A stretch of DNA of 61,422 nt from Deltaproteobacteria bacterium (GCA_013151915.1 JAADHJ010000041.1:1-61422); one strand, 5' to 3'. Counted from the first letter of the stretch, positions 25,171-35,417 are shown. Numbers and translations are program-made. Notes: generated from the sequence alone by a model not told the origin.

Positions 25171-26262
25171 CTAGGGCCAAGTTTTCCGTCTTCTAAATCC
25201 GGCGACTATGCCGAGCCCCAACCACACACTGACCAGGGACGACCCCCCGTAACTGAGAAACGGCAGCGGAAGACCGACCACGGGCAGAATTCCGATGGCC
25301 ATGGCGATGTTGATGACTTCCTGCATGGCCAGGCCGCAGGAAATGCCCACCACGGTCAGGACACCGAAACGGGTCCGGGTCGCCTCAACGTGACTGAGCA
25401 TCCAGAGCGTCAGGAACAGCATCAGCCCTAGGACCAGTACGATCCCGACGAAGCCGAACTCCTCACCCAGGACGGAGACAATGAAATCGGTGTGCTGTTC
25501 GGGGATGAAACGAAGCTGTGACTGGGTTCCCTGGAGATATCCTTTGCCGAAAAACCCTCCTGATCCTATGGCGATTTTGGACTGGACGATGTGGTACCCG
25601 GACCCCAGGGGATCCCTTTCGGGGTTGAGGAAATTCAGGATTCTCTCCTGCTGATATCCCTTCATGGTGAAAAAGAGAAAGGGAGCCACCAGAGCCGCGC
25701 TTCCGGTCATGAAGAGGATTGTCCACCTCTTTATCCCAACCATCAGAAAAATTGGTATCGCCAGAAGGATGAAAAAAATGGCGGTCCCCAGGTCCGGCTG
25801 TAATGCAACGGGGATCACATAAGCCGCGACCATGGCCATGGGAACGGCGATTCCGTCCAGCCCGTAGGGCGGGGATTGCTTCTGTTTGTGGAAATACCGT
25901 GCAAGGGCCAGGACAAGAGCGAGCTTGGCTATCTCAGAAGGCTGAATGGTCAACCCGCCGATGTGAATCCAGCGCTGAACGCCTCCCGATATTTTCCCCA
26001 CGACGGCAAGAGTGGTAAGAACCGCAAAAACGGCTCCGTAAAGCAGATAAGCGCTCCGTCTCAGATGACGCCTGTCGATGAAATATCCCACAAAGTAGGC
26101 CGCTACGGCCACAGCCAGCCAGTAGGCCTGTTTGAGATAGTATCCCTCCGAGGGGTTGTTAACCGTGGCGGATCGTATGATCATGATACCGATGAAAGAC
26201 AGGATCAGCGCTGAAGCGAGCATTACCCAGTCAACGTCCGGGAGTCCGAAAAACCTTTTCAT
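25171..26262 (-). CDS. rodA: Rod-shape SEDS peptidoglycan polymerase RodA
   Basis: SEDS-family glycosyltransferase that polymerises glycan strands during elongation with its partner PBP2. About ten membrane helices; signature blocks LQPDLGTAIFFILLAIP, RFIPEQHTDFIVSVLGEEFGF and PLPFLSYGGSSLVSVW. 363 aa is standard. The start overlaps the mrdA stop as ATGA. Last gene of the mreBCD-mrdA-rodA operon. Confidence 0.97.
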   Translation of the reverse strand: MKRFFGLPDVDWVMLASALILSFIGIMIIRSATVNNPSEGYYLKQAYWLAVAVAAYFVGYFIDRRHLRRSAYLLYGAVFAVLTTLAVVGKISGGVQRWIHIGGLTIQPSEIAKLALVLALARYFHKQKQSPPYGLDGIAVPMAMVAAYVIPVALQPDLGTAIFFILLAIPIFLMVGIKRWTILFMTGSAALVAPFLFFTMKGYQQERILNFLNPERDPLGSGYHIVQSKIAIGSGGFFGKGYLQGTQSQLRFIPEQHTDFIVSVLGEEFGFVGIVLVLGLMLFLTLWMLSHVEATRTRFGVLTVVGISCGLAMQEVINIAMAIGILPVVGLPLPFLSYGGSSLVSVWLGLGIVAGFRRRKTWP

Positions 26263-28133
26263 GTCCCCTCTCCCGGCGGTTTGGCGGCATCGTAACCGGA
26301 TTTTACCATGATCTCCCTGTATTTTCTGAGGATGCGGCCCACTATGGGGGCAGCCGAGGAAGAACCATGGCCCCCGTGCTCGACCACCACGGCGACGGCC
26401 ACTTCAGGGTCCTCCGCTGGAGCAAAAGCGGCAAACCAGCCATGGTCCCTCAACTCCAGCGGTATCTCCTCCGGCTTCTTGCCTTCCCAATCCTTCAGGC
26501 GGACAACCTGCGCCGTGCCGGTCTTCCCCGCAACCGTGAAACCTGGAATCCTCGCAGCATGGGCCGTGCCTTTCGGGTCGTTCACCGCTCCCACCAAAGC
26601 GGGAATGATCCGATCCCAGACATCAGGGGAAACCTTTGAGTTCAACGAAGCGGACGGGTCTTTTCGGTATAGTTCCTCTCCATCTGCGCTTACGATCACC
26701 TCGGCGAGATAGGGCGCCTTGATAATTCCCCGTCTCGCGATCGTGGCAAAGAGATTAGCCATCTGGATGGGGGTCACCAGGACGTAGCCCTGTCCTATGG
26801 AGGCGGAAAGGGTTTCGCCTGGGAACCAGGGAACATCGTGGACAGAGCGTTTCCATTGGGGGGTGGGGATCAGCCCCGCGGATTCACCGGGAAGATCGAT
26901 TCCGGTTTTTCTCCCGAGCCCCAGTGCGAAGGCCCATTTCGACAACCCTTCGATCCCGGTTTTTTCCCCCGCCTGATAGAAATAGACGTCGCATGACTCG
27001 ACAATCCCCTTATACAGGTTTACATTCCCATGCCCGCCGCGCTTCCAGTCATGATAAAGCCTGCCCCCGTAATAGAAACCCCCTTTACAGGTCACATCCT
27101 TGTCCGGGTCCAGCGTCCCCGTCATCAGGGCCGCCACGGCAGTGACTACCTTGAAGGTTGACCCGGGCGGGTAGACACCCCTGATTGCACGGGTCTGAAG
27201 CGGGTGGTTCGGATCCTTCAGGATCTCCTCCCATCTCTGTCTGGTAAGCCTGAGAGAGAACTCGTTGGGATCGAAACCCGGCCGGCTTACCATCGCAAGG
27301 ACCTCACCGGTTCTTATGTTCAGCAGGACACCGGCTCCATGGTTGTCGCCTATTGCATCCTCCAGCTCCTTCTGAAGACGGATATCTATGGTCGTGGTCA
27401 GATCAGCCCCGGGCACAGGTGCGGTGATACCGAGAACGTTAATCTCTCGTCCCCGGGCATCCACCTCCACCTGTCTGCCGCCATCCCTTCCGCGCAGATA
27501 TCGATCATAAACCTTCTCCAATCCGAACTTCCCAACCATATCTTCCCTGCGCGCCCCTTGGTATTTCCCTGAGGCGAGTTGGGCGGAGGATATCTCCCCG
27601 ATATATCCCAGAAGATGGGAGGCCGTGCTGCCGTAGGGGTAAAAACGCCGTGGGACAGGCTTGAGGATAGTACCCGGGAAGCTGTCCCGCCGGGTCTCAA
27701 AAAGGGCCACCTCCCGATAATCAAGGTTTTCAAATATGATAATCGCTCTATATGGCGCACGTCTGGCCTCGGTCAGGAGCCGGTCCAGGACATCACCAGG
27801 GTCTCTGCCCAGAAGGCTGCCCAGTTTTATGATTTCCGCCTTCCGGTCGGGATTCATATCAACGGGCATCACGGACAACTGGTAATTGGGGGTACTGTCC
27901 GCCAGAATTGTCCCATTCCTGTCCCTGATAATCCCGCGGGTCGCGAGCATCTCAACGAGCCTTATCCGGTTATTGTCGGAAAGGTTCAGGTATTTTCCGT
28001 AAAGGAGGACCTGAAGTCTCCAGAAATCACCCAGGAGGAACAGAAAACCCAGGACGACAAGCCCGACAGTGACGGCCAGTTTCTTTTCCATCAGGGGAAG
28101 CTGTTCCCTGACACTCTTTGAGATGGAAGACAT
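26259..28133 (-). CDS. mrdA: Penicillin-binding protein 2 (elongasome transpeptidase)
   Basis: Class B PBP, cross-links peptidoglycan in lateral-wall growth. One N-terminal membrane segment (VTVGLVVLGFLFLLGDFW), a dimerisation/pedestal domain, and the transpeptidase domain with SxxK as STFK, SxN as SCD and KTG as KTGTA. The SCD form of the second motif is common in PBP2. 624 aa. It sits three bases after mreD and overlaps rodA. Confidence 0.97.
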   Translation of the reverse strand: MSSISKSVREQLPLMEKKLAVTVGLVVLGFLFLLGDFWRLQVLLYGKYLNLSDNNRIRLVEMLATRGIIRDRNGTILADSTPNYQLSVMPVDMNPDRKAEIIKLGSLLGRDPGDVLDRLLTEARRAPYRAIIIFENLDYREVALFETRRDSFPGTILKPVPRRFYPYGSTASHLLGYIGEISSAQLASGKYQGARREDMVGKFGLEKVYDRYLRGRDGGRQVEVDARGREINVLGITAPVPGADLTTTIDIRLQKELEDAIGDNHGAGVLLNIRTGEVLAMVSRPGFDPNEFSLRLTRQRWEEILKDPNHPLQTRAIRGVYPPGSTFKVVTAVAALMTGTLDPDKDVTCKGGFYYGGRLYHDWKRGGHGNVNLYKGIVESCDVYFYQAGEKTGIEGLSKWAFALGLGRKTGIDLPGESAGLIPTPQWKRSVHDVPWFPGETLSASIGQGYVLVTPIQMANLFATIARRGIIKAPYLAEVIVSADGEELYRKDPSASLNSKVSPDVWDRIIPALVGAVNDPKGTAHAARIPGFTVAGKTGTAQVVRLKDWEGKKPEEIPLELRDHGWFAAFAPAEDPEVAVAVVVEHGGHGSSSAAPIVGRILRKYREIMVKSGYDAAKPPGEGT

Positions 28134-28136
28134 GTG

Positions 28137-28652
28137 TCACCCGCCCAGGCTCAGTTCCTCATCACCCCGGATGCCGATCTTAGATTCAACACGGTCCAGG
28201 AGAGAACTGATGAGCAGGACGAGGGCGGTGTTGACAACCACAAACCCCACGACAGACAAGGACACAATGGAGGGCGCGGGAAGGGAAAAGCTGTACAGGG
28301 TCAGAAGCTTGGAAACGAGCCCGCCCAGGACGGCTCCCAATGCCGAACCGGCCCGGTGAAAGGCATCTTTGGCGAAAAGTTTCTCCTTGAGCACACCTCC
28401 CAGGTATCCGGCAACGATCTTGCTGATTCCATTGATTCCAAGTATCCCTCCGGCCATGGCATCCTGAAAATAACCGAGGAAGATGCCGGAAACCATTCCG
28501 GCCCTCTTTCCCCTGGTGATCGCAAAATGGACCACCCCAATCAGAGGCAGGTCAATGCAGTTCGTCAACCACTGGGGAAAAACAAGCGGGATGAGCACTG
28601 ACTGGGCGACCAACAGAAAAGCGAAGAGAACGATATAATAAAAGACGATCAT
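28137..28652 (-). CDS. mreD: Rod shape-determining protein MreD
   Basis: Small integral membrane protein of the elongasome, 171 aa with five to six predicted helices (IVLFAFLLVAQSVLIPLVF; ITRGKRAGMVSGIFLGYFQD; IVSLSVVGFVVVNTALVLLI). The block RAGMVSGIFLGYFQDAMAGG is typical. Identified with help from its place between mreC (ATGA overlap) and mrdA. Confidence 0.92.
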   Translation of the reverse strand: MIVFYYIVLFAFLLVAQSVLIPLVFPQWLTNCIDLPLIGVVHFAITRGKRAGMVSGIFLGYFQDAMAGGILGINGISKIVAGYLGGVLKEKLFAKDAFHRAGSALGAVLGGLVSKLLTLYSFSLPAPSIVSLSVVGFVVVNTALVLLISSLLDRVESKIGIRGDEELSLGG

Positions 28653-29506
28653 TCCGCGTCCCCCATCCCCTCTCTTCGGGTGAGGACCAGAACGTCCTCA
28701 AGACGGTTAATGGGGGCCGCCGGCAGGAGTTTGGCATACTGGTAAAGACCATGTTCTTTCTTGATAACCTGGGTGATGGTACCAACCTGGATGCCCCGAG
28801 GATATGTTCCGGCCAGCCCGCTGGTGGTTACTGAATCACCCTTACGGACGTCCTCCGTCCTGTCCAGATATTTCATCTGGCATGTCCCCGAGTTCTCGCC
28901 TTCGAGGATGGCCCTGGCCCTGGACCTGCTCACCAGGACCGGGACCTGAGAGGACCGATCAACGAGGAGGCGAACAACGGAGCTTCCCTCGGCAACCTCA
29001 ATTACCAGTCCTGCAAGTCCCTCAGGGGTAACCACCGGCATATCCGTCCTGATACCATCACCGGATCCGCGATTGATCACTATCGTTCTGACCCACGGAT
29101 CAGGGGACTCGCCGATAACACGTGCCGCGACGCCCACGAAGCCGGTTTCATTTTTAAACTGCTCAAATTCGACAAGGCGCCCCGCCCGGTGCAGTTCCTC
29201 CCTGAGAAACTGCACCTCGCCTTTTAACAGGTTAACCTCGCTTTTCAACCGACGATTCTCCGACCGGACACCGAAGAGGTAGAAATAATCGCGCCAGATC
29301 CCGGACGTCGTATGGGTCAGGGCACTAGCGCCCCTCTGGAAGGGCGACATCAGGGTGAGACCTTCCCTTTTCAGGTAGGTCATACCGGTCTCATCCTTGA
29401 CCTGTTGGCTAATTATGAGAAGGGACGCGACCAGAAGACACGCCAGCAGCAGCCCCTCTCGGTGGCGCGTCAGGAAATCGCGCAGGGGACCGCCGGAATC
29501 GGACAT
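28649..29506 (-). CDS. mreC: Rod shape-determining protein MreC
   Basis: Bitopic periplasmic scaffold of the elongasome. N-terminal membrane segment (LLLACLLVASLLIIS), a coiled coil (LFGVRSENRRLKSEVNLLKG ... FLREELHRAG), then two beta-barrel subdomains with motifs RVIGESPDPWVRTIVINRG and VVTPEGLAGLV. 285 aa. Between mreB and mreD with four-base gap or overlap. Confidence 0.96.
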   Translation of the reverse strand: MSDSGGPLRDFLTRHREGLLLACLLVASLLIISQQVKDETGMTYLKREGLTLMSPFQRGASALTHTTSGIWRDYFYLFGVRSENRRLKSEVNLLKGEVQFLREELHRAGRLVEFEQFKNETGFVGVAARVIGESPDPWVRTIVINRGSGDGIRTDMPVVTPEGLAGLVIEVAEGSSVVRLLVDRSSQVPVLVSRSRARAILEGENSGTCQMKYLDRTEDVRKGDSVTTSGLAGTYPRGIQVGTITQVIKKEHGLYQYAKLLPAAPINRLEDVLVLTRREGMGDAE

Positions 29507-29510
29507 GGGA

Positions 29511-30707
<1,197 letters not shown>

Positions 30708-30721
30708 TCATTGGGCGGGAC

Positions 30722-30749
30722 TTGCATTCAACAGCCTTTTTCTTATAAT
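30722..30749 (+). promoter_or_regulatory. Promoter of ppiD
   Basis: TTGCAT, 16-base spacer, perfect TATAAT. The RNA would start near 30756 and have a leader of about 79 bases to the ppiD ATG. Confidence 0.65.
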
Positions 30750-30834
30750 AGCTTGCTGGCTTTCATTCCCCGGGAACGGGGCCGGTGGTTTTTCCGCTGG
30801 AGTGACACCATGAACCTTCTGAAGGAGATATGAA

Positions 30835-32742
30835 ATGCTCAGGTACATGAGAAACAACGCCGGATCCTGGATGGTGAGAATAATGCTGTTCGGAATCGTT
30901 ATCATTTTCGCCTTCTGGGGGGTTGGCAGCTACAGCAGCAGAAATCTGACCACGGTTCTGACAATCGATAAGGATCGGGTCCCCTACAGCGAATACCAGG
31001 ATATCTACAACTCCCTGAAAGAAGCGTACCGTCAGACTTACGGCGGTGTGGACTCCAAAGCCATTGAGGGGCTTGATATCAAGAATATGGCCATGGATCT
31101 TCTCGTCGAGCGCCATCTTCTTTTGGCGGCCGCAAAGAACCTGGGTGTAACCGCCACCCAGGATGAGATAGAAGGGATGATCCGCAGGAACAATCTTTTC
31201 TTCGAAGGGGGCGTTTTTTCCCAACGTCTCCTCCAGGCATACCTCGATCGCAACCGCTTGACCGTGAACAAATACGAAAAAGGTATCGCTGCAGATATTA
31301 CCGTTGGAAAGATCCGCGACCTTGTCAAGCTTTCCGCGGTGGTCACACCCCAGGAGGTGGATGAAAACCTGAATCTGCTCACCAGGAAAATCGTCGTGGA
31401 CCTTGTCAAAATCGACCCCAACCGATTCATCCGTAACCTGCCGCCCGCCTCCGAGGAAGACCTCATGGACTATTATGATGACCACGTGGAGGATTACCGG
31501 GTTCCGGAACGGTTCACCGAGGCCGTTGTCATCATAGACCCCGAGGACATGGCCAAAAAGGTGCCGGTCACCATGGAGGAAATCGAGGATCGATATGATG
31601 AGAATGCTGAGGATTATGCCCGCCCCGCAGCGTTCAGAATTCGACACATCCTTTTTTCCATACCGGATGCGGCGGCGGCGAACACCATTAATGAGATCCG
31701 CACCAAGGCGGAAGGGGTATCCAAGAACCTCCAGGAGGGCAAACTGACTTTTGATCAGGCAGCGAAGAGATGGTCCGACGACGAGGGGAGTGCATCTTCC
31801 GGTGGAAAGCTCGGCTTTTTGACTGAGGATGAACTTGATCCGGCCATCGTTGACGCTGCATCTTCCCTTAAAGGAGATGAAGTCAGCGATCCTATCCTGA
31901 CACGGAAAGGGTTTGAGATCATCAGCGTCATGGAACGCAGGGAGAAAAGCGAGGTCCCCCTCGACGAGGTCAAGGGGGAAATTAAAGCCCAGATCCTGAA
32001 GGAAAAGGAGCAGGAGGCCGCCTACGATCTTGCCGATGATCTCATCGACGATGTGGAAAAAGCCGGAAAAAGTCTCCAGGAGGCGGCTCAGGCACGCAAC
32101 CTGGCTGTGGTTATCACGCCGCCGTATAGCCGGGGGGGGGCTTTACCTCGCTCCGTTGATCTGCCCCAGGGCCTTCTCAAGGAGGCATTTGATACCGAGG
32201 AGAAGGAACTGGGAGACACCTTCGAATTCGAGGGCAAGCTCTATGTCATGCAGACCGTCAAACGCTCTGAAACGTATCTCCCGAAACTGGACGAGGTCAG
32301 GGACCAGGTCAACGCCGGCCTCCTGGTCAAGCGCGCCCTCAACGCGGCCTACGAGAGAGGCAAGGAGATGATCGGGCAGTTGAATAAAGGAACGACGCTA
32401 AAGTCATTGGCCCGGGAACTGCGAACCAGGGTGGTGACGACCGAGCCATTTACGATACTGGACCCTGCCCTGCCGGGCGTTGGCGGCACTGAAGAACTGA
32501 CCAGGGCCGCTTTCGCCATCGGGAAACCGGGTAAGGCGACACTGGTCAAAGGGAAGCAGGAACACTATCTGGTCGTTCTCAGGAAAATTATCCCCCCGGA
32601 TGAGGGGCAGATGAAATCCGACCGGGCCTCCCTGGAGAGGGCGGTAAGAGCACAGCTGGAGCAGAAGGTCCTGGCCGGTTACGTGGAATCCCTGAAGGCC
32701 GAGTACGCGGGCCGTATCGAGATCAACAAGGATCTGCTCTAG
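30835..32742 (+). CDS. ppiD: Periplasmic peptidyl-prolyl isomerase / chaperone PpiD-like (SurA N-domain plus parvulin)
   Basis: Membrane-anchored periplasmic folding factor. N-terminal anchor MVRIMLFGIVIIFAFWGVG, a SurA_N-type chaperone domain, a parvulin domain at about residues 265-365 (RIRHILFSIP ... WSDDEGSASSGGKLGFLTEDELDPAIVDAASSL ... FEIISVMER), and a second helical region with a degenerate parvulin fold. 635 aa matches PpiD. GAAGGAG lies eight bases before the ATG. It is monocistronic and divergent from mreB. Confidence 0.93.
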   Translation: MLRYMRNNAGSWMVRIMLFGIVIIFAFWGVGSYSSRNLTTVLTIDKDRVPYSEYQDIYNSLKEAYRQTYGGVDSKAIEGLDIKNMAMDLLVERHLLLAAAKNLGVTATQDEIEGMIRRNNLFFEGGVFSQRLLQAYLDRNRLTVNKYEKGIAADITVGKIRDLVKLSAVVTPQEVDENLNLLTRKIVVDLVKIDPNRFIRNLPPASEEDLMDYYDDHVEDYRVPERFTEAVVIIDPEDMAKKVPVTMEEIEDRYDENAEDYARPAAFRIRHILFSIPDAAAANTINEIRTKAEGVSKNLQEGKLTFDQAAKRWSDDEGSASSGGKLGFLTEDELDPAIVDAASSLKGDEVSDPILTRKGFEIISVMERREKSEVPLDEVKGEIKAQILKEKEQEAAYDLADDLIDDVEKAGKSLQEAAQARNLAVVITPPYSRGGALPRSVDLPQGLLKEAFDTEEKELGDTFEFEGKLYVMQTVKRSETYLPKLDEVRDQVNAGLLVKRALNAAYERGKEMIGQLNKGTTLKSLARELRTRVVTTEPFTILDPALPGVGGTEELTRAAFAIGKPGKATLVKGKQEHYLVVLRKIIPPDEGQMKSDRASLERAVRAQLEQKVLAGYVESLKAEYAGRIEINKDLL

Positions 32743-32754
32743 GCGGTGGGCAGG

Positions 32755-32901
32755 AGGGCAGGCTCACTGCAGGCAAGCTCAGGGTCCTCGCAATGACAGC
32801 TCTTTGTTCCCCGCGTCCTCTTTTCTACTCTGGACTCTGGACTCTGGACCTTGAATCCCGCCGTTGAACATTGAACGTTGAACACCGGGTTAAGGTACGC
32901 A
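32755..32901. repeat. Repeat-rich spacer between ppiD and the KamA-family gene
   Basis: Short spacer of direct-repeat text: CAGGCAAGCTCAGGGTCCTCGCAATGACAG (family 2 module), three tandem ACTCTGG units near 32827, TTGAACATTGAACGTTGAAC, then AAGGTACGCATTACTCGGAT, which continues past 32901 into the coding end of the next gene. No gene. Confidence 0.7.
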
Positions 32902-34488
32902 TTACTCGGATGAACCATATTTCAGGAGCCCGAAATCCCTGTTCTCATATTCTTCCTGGTCGGTGTCCGGGTAGGAGACCTCCTCCCCGGACCACGGTTT
33001 TTTCATGGTCACCATGTCGCCGTCCCTTCCGATGATATTGTCCCGGTGCATGGGGATCTTGCCTCCCGCCGTAGAGATATACCGGGGGATGGCATCCCCG
33101 GAGATGTTCCCGTACATGCCTTCCACGATATCCCTCCCTGTCTCCACGGGCACCCGCAGGTGACGGAACTGGGGATTCCGGTAGGAACAGTTAAACACAT
33201 AATAGGGCCGCACGTAGGATTCGTGGATTGTCTCGCACAGCTTCCACATCTTCACACTGGTATCGTTGATGCCCTTTAGCAGTACGGCCTGGTTCAATAC
33301 GGCCGACACCTGGCTGGAAAGATTTCTAAAACCTTCCCGGCTTACGGGGGTTATCTCCTGCGCGGTGTTGATCTGGGTCACCACACGCAGAGGTTTTTTC
33401 AGGTTGCTGGCATTCAGGATATCGAGAAGTTCAGCGTCAAGCCGCATGGGAACCGTCACGGGAATCCGGGTGCCGAGACGCTTCATCCTGACATGGTCGA
33501 TAGCGTCCAGCTGCTCCAGTATCCAGCGGATCATCCTGTTGGGAAGCATGAAGGCGTCGCCACCCGTTATCAGGACATCACGGATTAGAGGGTTGCCGCG
33601 GATATAATCAAGAGCCTCCTGATAGGCGTCCTTCGAATAGATCCGATCCTTTTTCCCGATGTGGGCAATGCGAAGACAGTGGGTACAGTACATGGCACAT
33701 ATATTGGTCACCTTTACACTCACGACCCGGGGATAAAACTGGTCCACAAGGCGGGCAGGAGAATGGTCGGCCGCAACGGGTGGTATCTCCTCGCCCACAT
33801 TATCCACCATCTCTCCGGTGGGTACCGACTGGATCAGAACAGGGTCATCCAGACGGCCGGGCATAATGAGGCCGGCATAGTACGGCGTCAGCCTCATACG
33901 GTAATCCCTGGTAACACAGGTGACATCCCTGATCGCTGCGGCCGGCAGATCGATCACCCTGGCCAATTCGTCAACGGTGTTGATGGCATACTTCAACTGA
34001 CCTGGAAACGAACCCCAGTCCTCGTCGCTCATGCCCAGGGCACTCCTGATCCTGGCACCGTTCTTCTGAATCTGCTCCCAAAGCTCTATACCGCTGGGGG
34101 CATCAGCATCCTTTTTGGCCATGTAATCGGCCACCCTGGCGTTGGCCGCCTTCACAATCGGTATCGCCTTGAGAAGCCGGCCTCCAACAGTCACACCGTG
34201 CTCGTCGATGAGCTGATGTTTCGACGCCAGCTCCTCGAGATCCCCCCGGGTAAGACCGAAATCGTCGGGAGTAAACCCCGTCTCGCGTCGATATTTGAGC
34301 AGCGCATCGAAAACCAGCAGGATTTTCCCGGTGGAGTTGCCCTGGAGAGCACTGCTGCAGGCTTCCTTTAACCCCGCTGCCTGGCCTGGGGAAGGCTTGT
34401 TCCCGGTTCCGGTACCCGTGAAAAGTTCGTTAATAAGCTCCCTGGTAAACGAGTCCGTTTCCCCACCTGTTAAACCGCATCCATTCAT
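32902..34488 (-). CDS. KamA-family radical SAM aminomutase, substrate not lysine
   Basis: Member of the lysine 2,3-aminomutase family, which uses SAM, a [4Fe-4S] cluster and PLP to shift amino groups. Cluster motif CAMYCTHC near residues 264-271; the Arg after the third Cys that binds substrate carboxylate is kept, and a Lys in AGGKIP matches the PLP lysine. The two Asp residues that hold the lysine epsilon-amino group in clostridial KamA appear replaced (NCSYRN for QCDLSLG; STAGGK for VDAPGGGGK), so another substrate is likely. The N-terminal part is about 120 residues longer than KamA. Start ATG 34488 with AAGGG at six bases. The last codons (GSSE-stop) lie in a family 2 module. 528 aa. Confidence 0.8.
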   Translation of the reverse strand: MNGCGLTGGETDSFTRELINELFTGTGTGNKPSPGQAAGLKEACSSALQGNSTGKILLVFDALLKYRRETGFTPDDFGLTRGDLEELASKHQLIDEHGVTVGGRLLKAIPIVKAANARVADYMAKKDADAPSGIELWEQIQKNGARIRSALGMSDEDWGSFPGQLKYAINTVDELARVIDLPAAAIRDVTCVTRDYRMRLTPYYAGLIMPGRLDDPVLIQSVPTGEMVDNVGEEIPPVAADHSPARLVDQFYPRVVSVKVTNICAMYCTHCLRIAHIGKKDRIYSKDAYQEALDYIRGNPLIRDVLITGGDAFMLPNRMIRWILEQLDAIDHVRMKRLGTRIPVTVPMRLDAELLDILNASNLKKPLRVVTQINTAQEITPVSREGFRNLSSQVSAVLNQAVLLKGINDTSVKMWKLCETIHESYVRPYYVFNCSYRNPQFRHLRVPVETGRDIVEGMYGNISGDAIPRYISTAGGKIPMHRDNIIGRDGDMVTMKKPWSGEEVSYPDTDQEEYENRDFGLLKYGSSE

Positions 34489-34845
34489 AACCATCCCTTT
34501 CCTAAAAAAACATAATTGCCTGGTTCGAAATCATGGCCGATGGGAGCCTTTCATATATGGAAGCGAGGTCCGTGTCAAGCTTGTTGCCTGCCGAAGGTTC
34601 AACGTTCCAGATTCCGGGTAACTTCGTCGATACCGCGATACTCCCATACCTGTCCCCTCAGGGTTGTCACTGCGAGGAGTATCGAGTTTAACGAGGGCAA
34701 CGTAGCAGTCCCGGGCTGCGGGACCGTCACCCGCCGCTGTCCTGACGACGGCCACCAACTTTTTTATCCGAACCATCTCTCCGGATGAACTTTCCATGGA
34801 CTTACCCTCGACCATCGATAAAAACCCCCGGCAGCTTATTTTTAC
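34489..34845. other. Spacer upstream of the KamA-family gene, no gene seen
   Basis: Mostly unique sequence with no convincing reading frame on either strand. Near 34669-34720 a degenerate family 2 segment reads GTCACTGCGAGGAGTATCGAG ... CGTAGCAGTCCCGGGC. A promoter for the KamA-family gene must lie here, but I could not place one with confidence. Confidence 0.5.
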
Positions 34846-34874
34846 TTGCAATTGTCCGGTATATTAAATACAAT
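34846..34874 (+). promoter_or_regulatory. Sigma-70-type promoter upstream of the DUF3467 gene
   Basis: TTGCAA, exactly 17 bases, TACAAT, in a locally AT-rich patch (AAATACAATTTTGTAATTAA). The predicted RNA start near 34881 gives a leader of about 230 bases before the DUF3467 gene. The leader contains a possible 53-codon frame and a hairpin. Confidence 0.65.
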
Positions 34875-34911
34875 TTTGTAATTAAACTGGGTTGGAGGCG
34901 TTTTTATTGAC

Positions 34912-35073
34912 ATGATCCTTCTCGATGCTCTGACATTCAGCGTCGGCATATTACTTCTGCACTCCTGCAAGGACATTGCTCCCTTCATGAAATCCGCTGA
35001 TTTAGCCGTGCATACCGCCAAGAAGGGCGGTAGCAGCCGAATCCAGTCAACCGTTTGCGATACCGGGCCCTGA
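34912..35073 (+). CDS. Possible leader ORF (53 aa), uncertain
   Basis: An ATG at 34912 opens a 53-codon frame in the leader of the DUF3467 gene. The product has a hydrophobic N-terminal part (LTFSVGILLLHSCKDIAPF) that could be a weak membrane or signal segment. GGAGG is 13 bases upstream, farther than ideal. No homology is recognised. It overlaps a stem TACCGCC-AAGAAG-GGCGGTA, so the RNA structure may be the functional element instead. Confidence 0.25.
   Translation: MILLDALTFSVGILLLHSCKDIAPFMKSADLAVHTAKKGGSSRIQSTVCDTGP
35013..35036 (+). promoter_or_regulatory. Leader hairpin upstream of the DUF3467 gene
   Basis: TACCGCC, six-base loop, GGCGGTA: a seven-pair GC-rich stem about 80 bases upstream of the DUF3467 start. 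A second small hairpin (ACAGG ... CCTGT) lies immediately before the ribosome site GGGAGG. I do not recognise a known riboswitch class. Confidence 0.35.
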
Positions 35074-35111
35074 ACTGATATGGACAGGAAAAGCCCTGTG
35101 GGAGGTGTAAC

Positions 35112-35417
35112 ATGAACCAGGAGAAAAGACCGGAGAAAGGCAAAGGCCTCATCACCATCGAACCGGAGATGGAGAATGGCCGATATTCAAACGCAGCCAA
35201 TATCATCCACTCCTTCAATGAATTTATCCTGGATTTCATCATGCTCCTCCCCGGGGACAGGCAGAAGGTCGTGTCCCGCATAGTAACCTCACCGGCCCAT
35301 GCCAAGCAACTGGCGGAAGCCATGGAGCGTAATGTCCGGAAATACGAAACAACCTATGGGAAAATCAAGATACCCGACAGGGTCGAAGACGGTGAGTTCT
35401 CCGGGCCGGTAAATTAG
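35112..35417 (+). CDS. DUF3467 family protein
   Basis: 101-aa protein of the DUF3467 family. Conserved stretch: YSNAANIIHSFNEFILDFIMLLPG, then VVSRIVTSPAHAKQLAEAMERNVRKYE, which matches the usual pattern of one alpha/beta unit and a long helix. Function unknown; homologues are widespread in bacteria and archaea. GGAGG is six bases before the ATG. It converges with the sigma-54 activator gene and the stop codons overlap by three bases. Confidence 0.85.
   Translation: MNQEKRPEKGKGLITIEPEMENGRYSNAANIIHSFNEFILDFIMLLPGDRQKVVSRIVTSPAHAKQLAEAMERNVRKYETTYGKIKIPDRVEDGEFSGPVN

Noticed and set aside
30763-31647. 294-codon minus-strand frame opposite ppiD
   Set aside because: It mirrors the clear ppiD coding frame and matches no family; antisense shadow.
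34531-34851. 106-codon minus-strand frame upstream of the KamA-family gene
   Set aside because: No ribosome site, low-complexity product and no recognisable similarity; overlaps degenerate repeat text.
34912-35111. Cyclic di-GMP (GEMM) riboswitch in the DUF3467 leader
   Set aside because: The conserved GEMM core sequence and tetraloop-receptor arrangement are not present.
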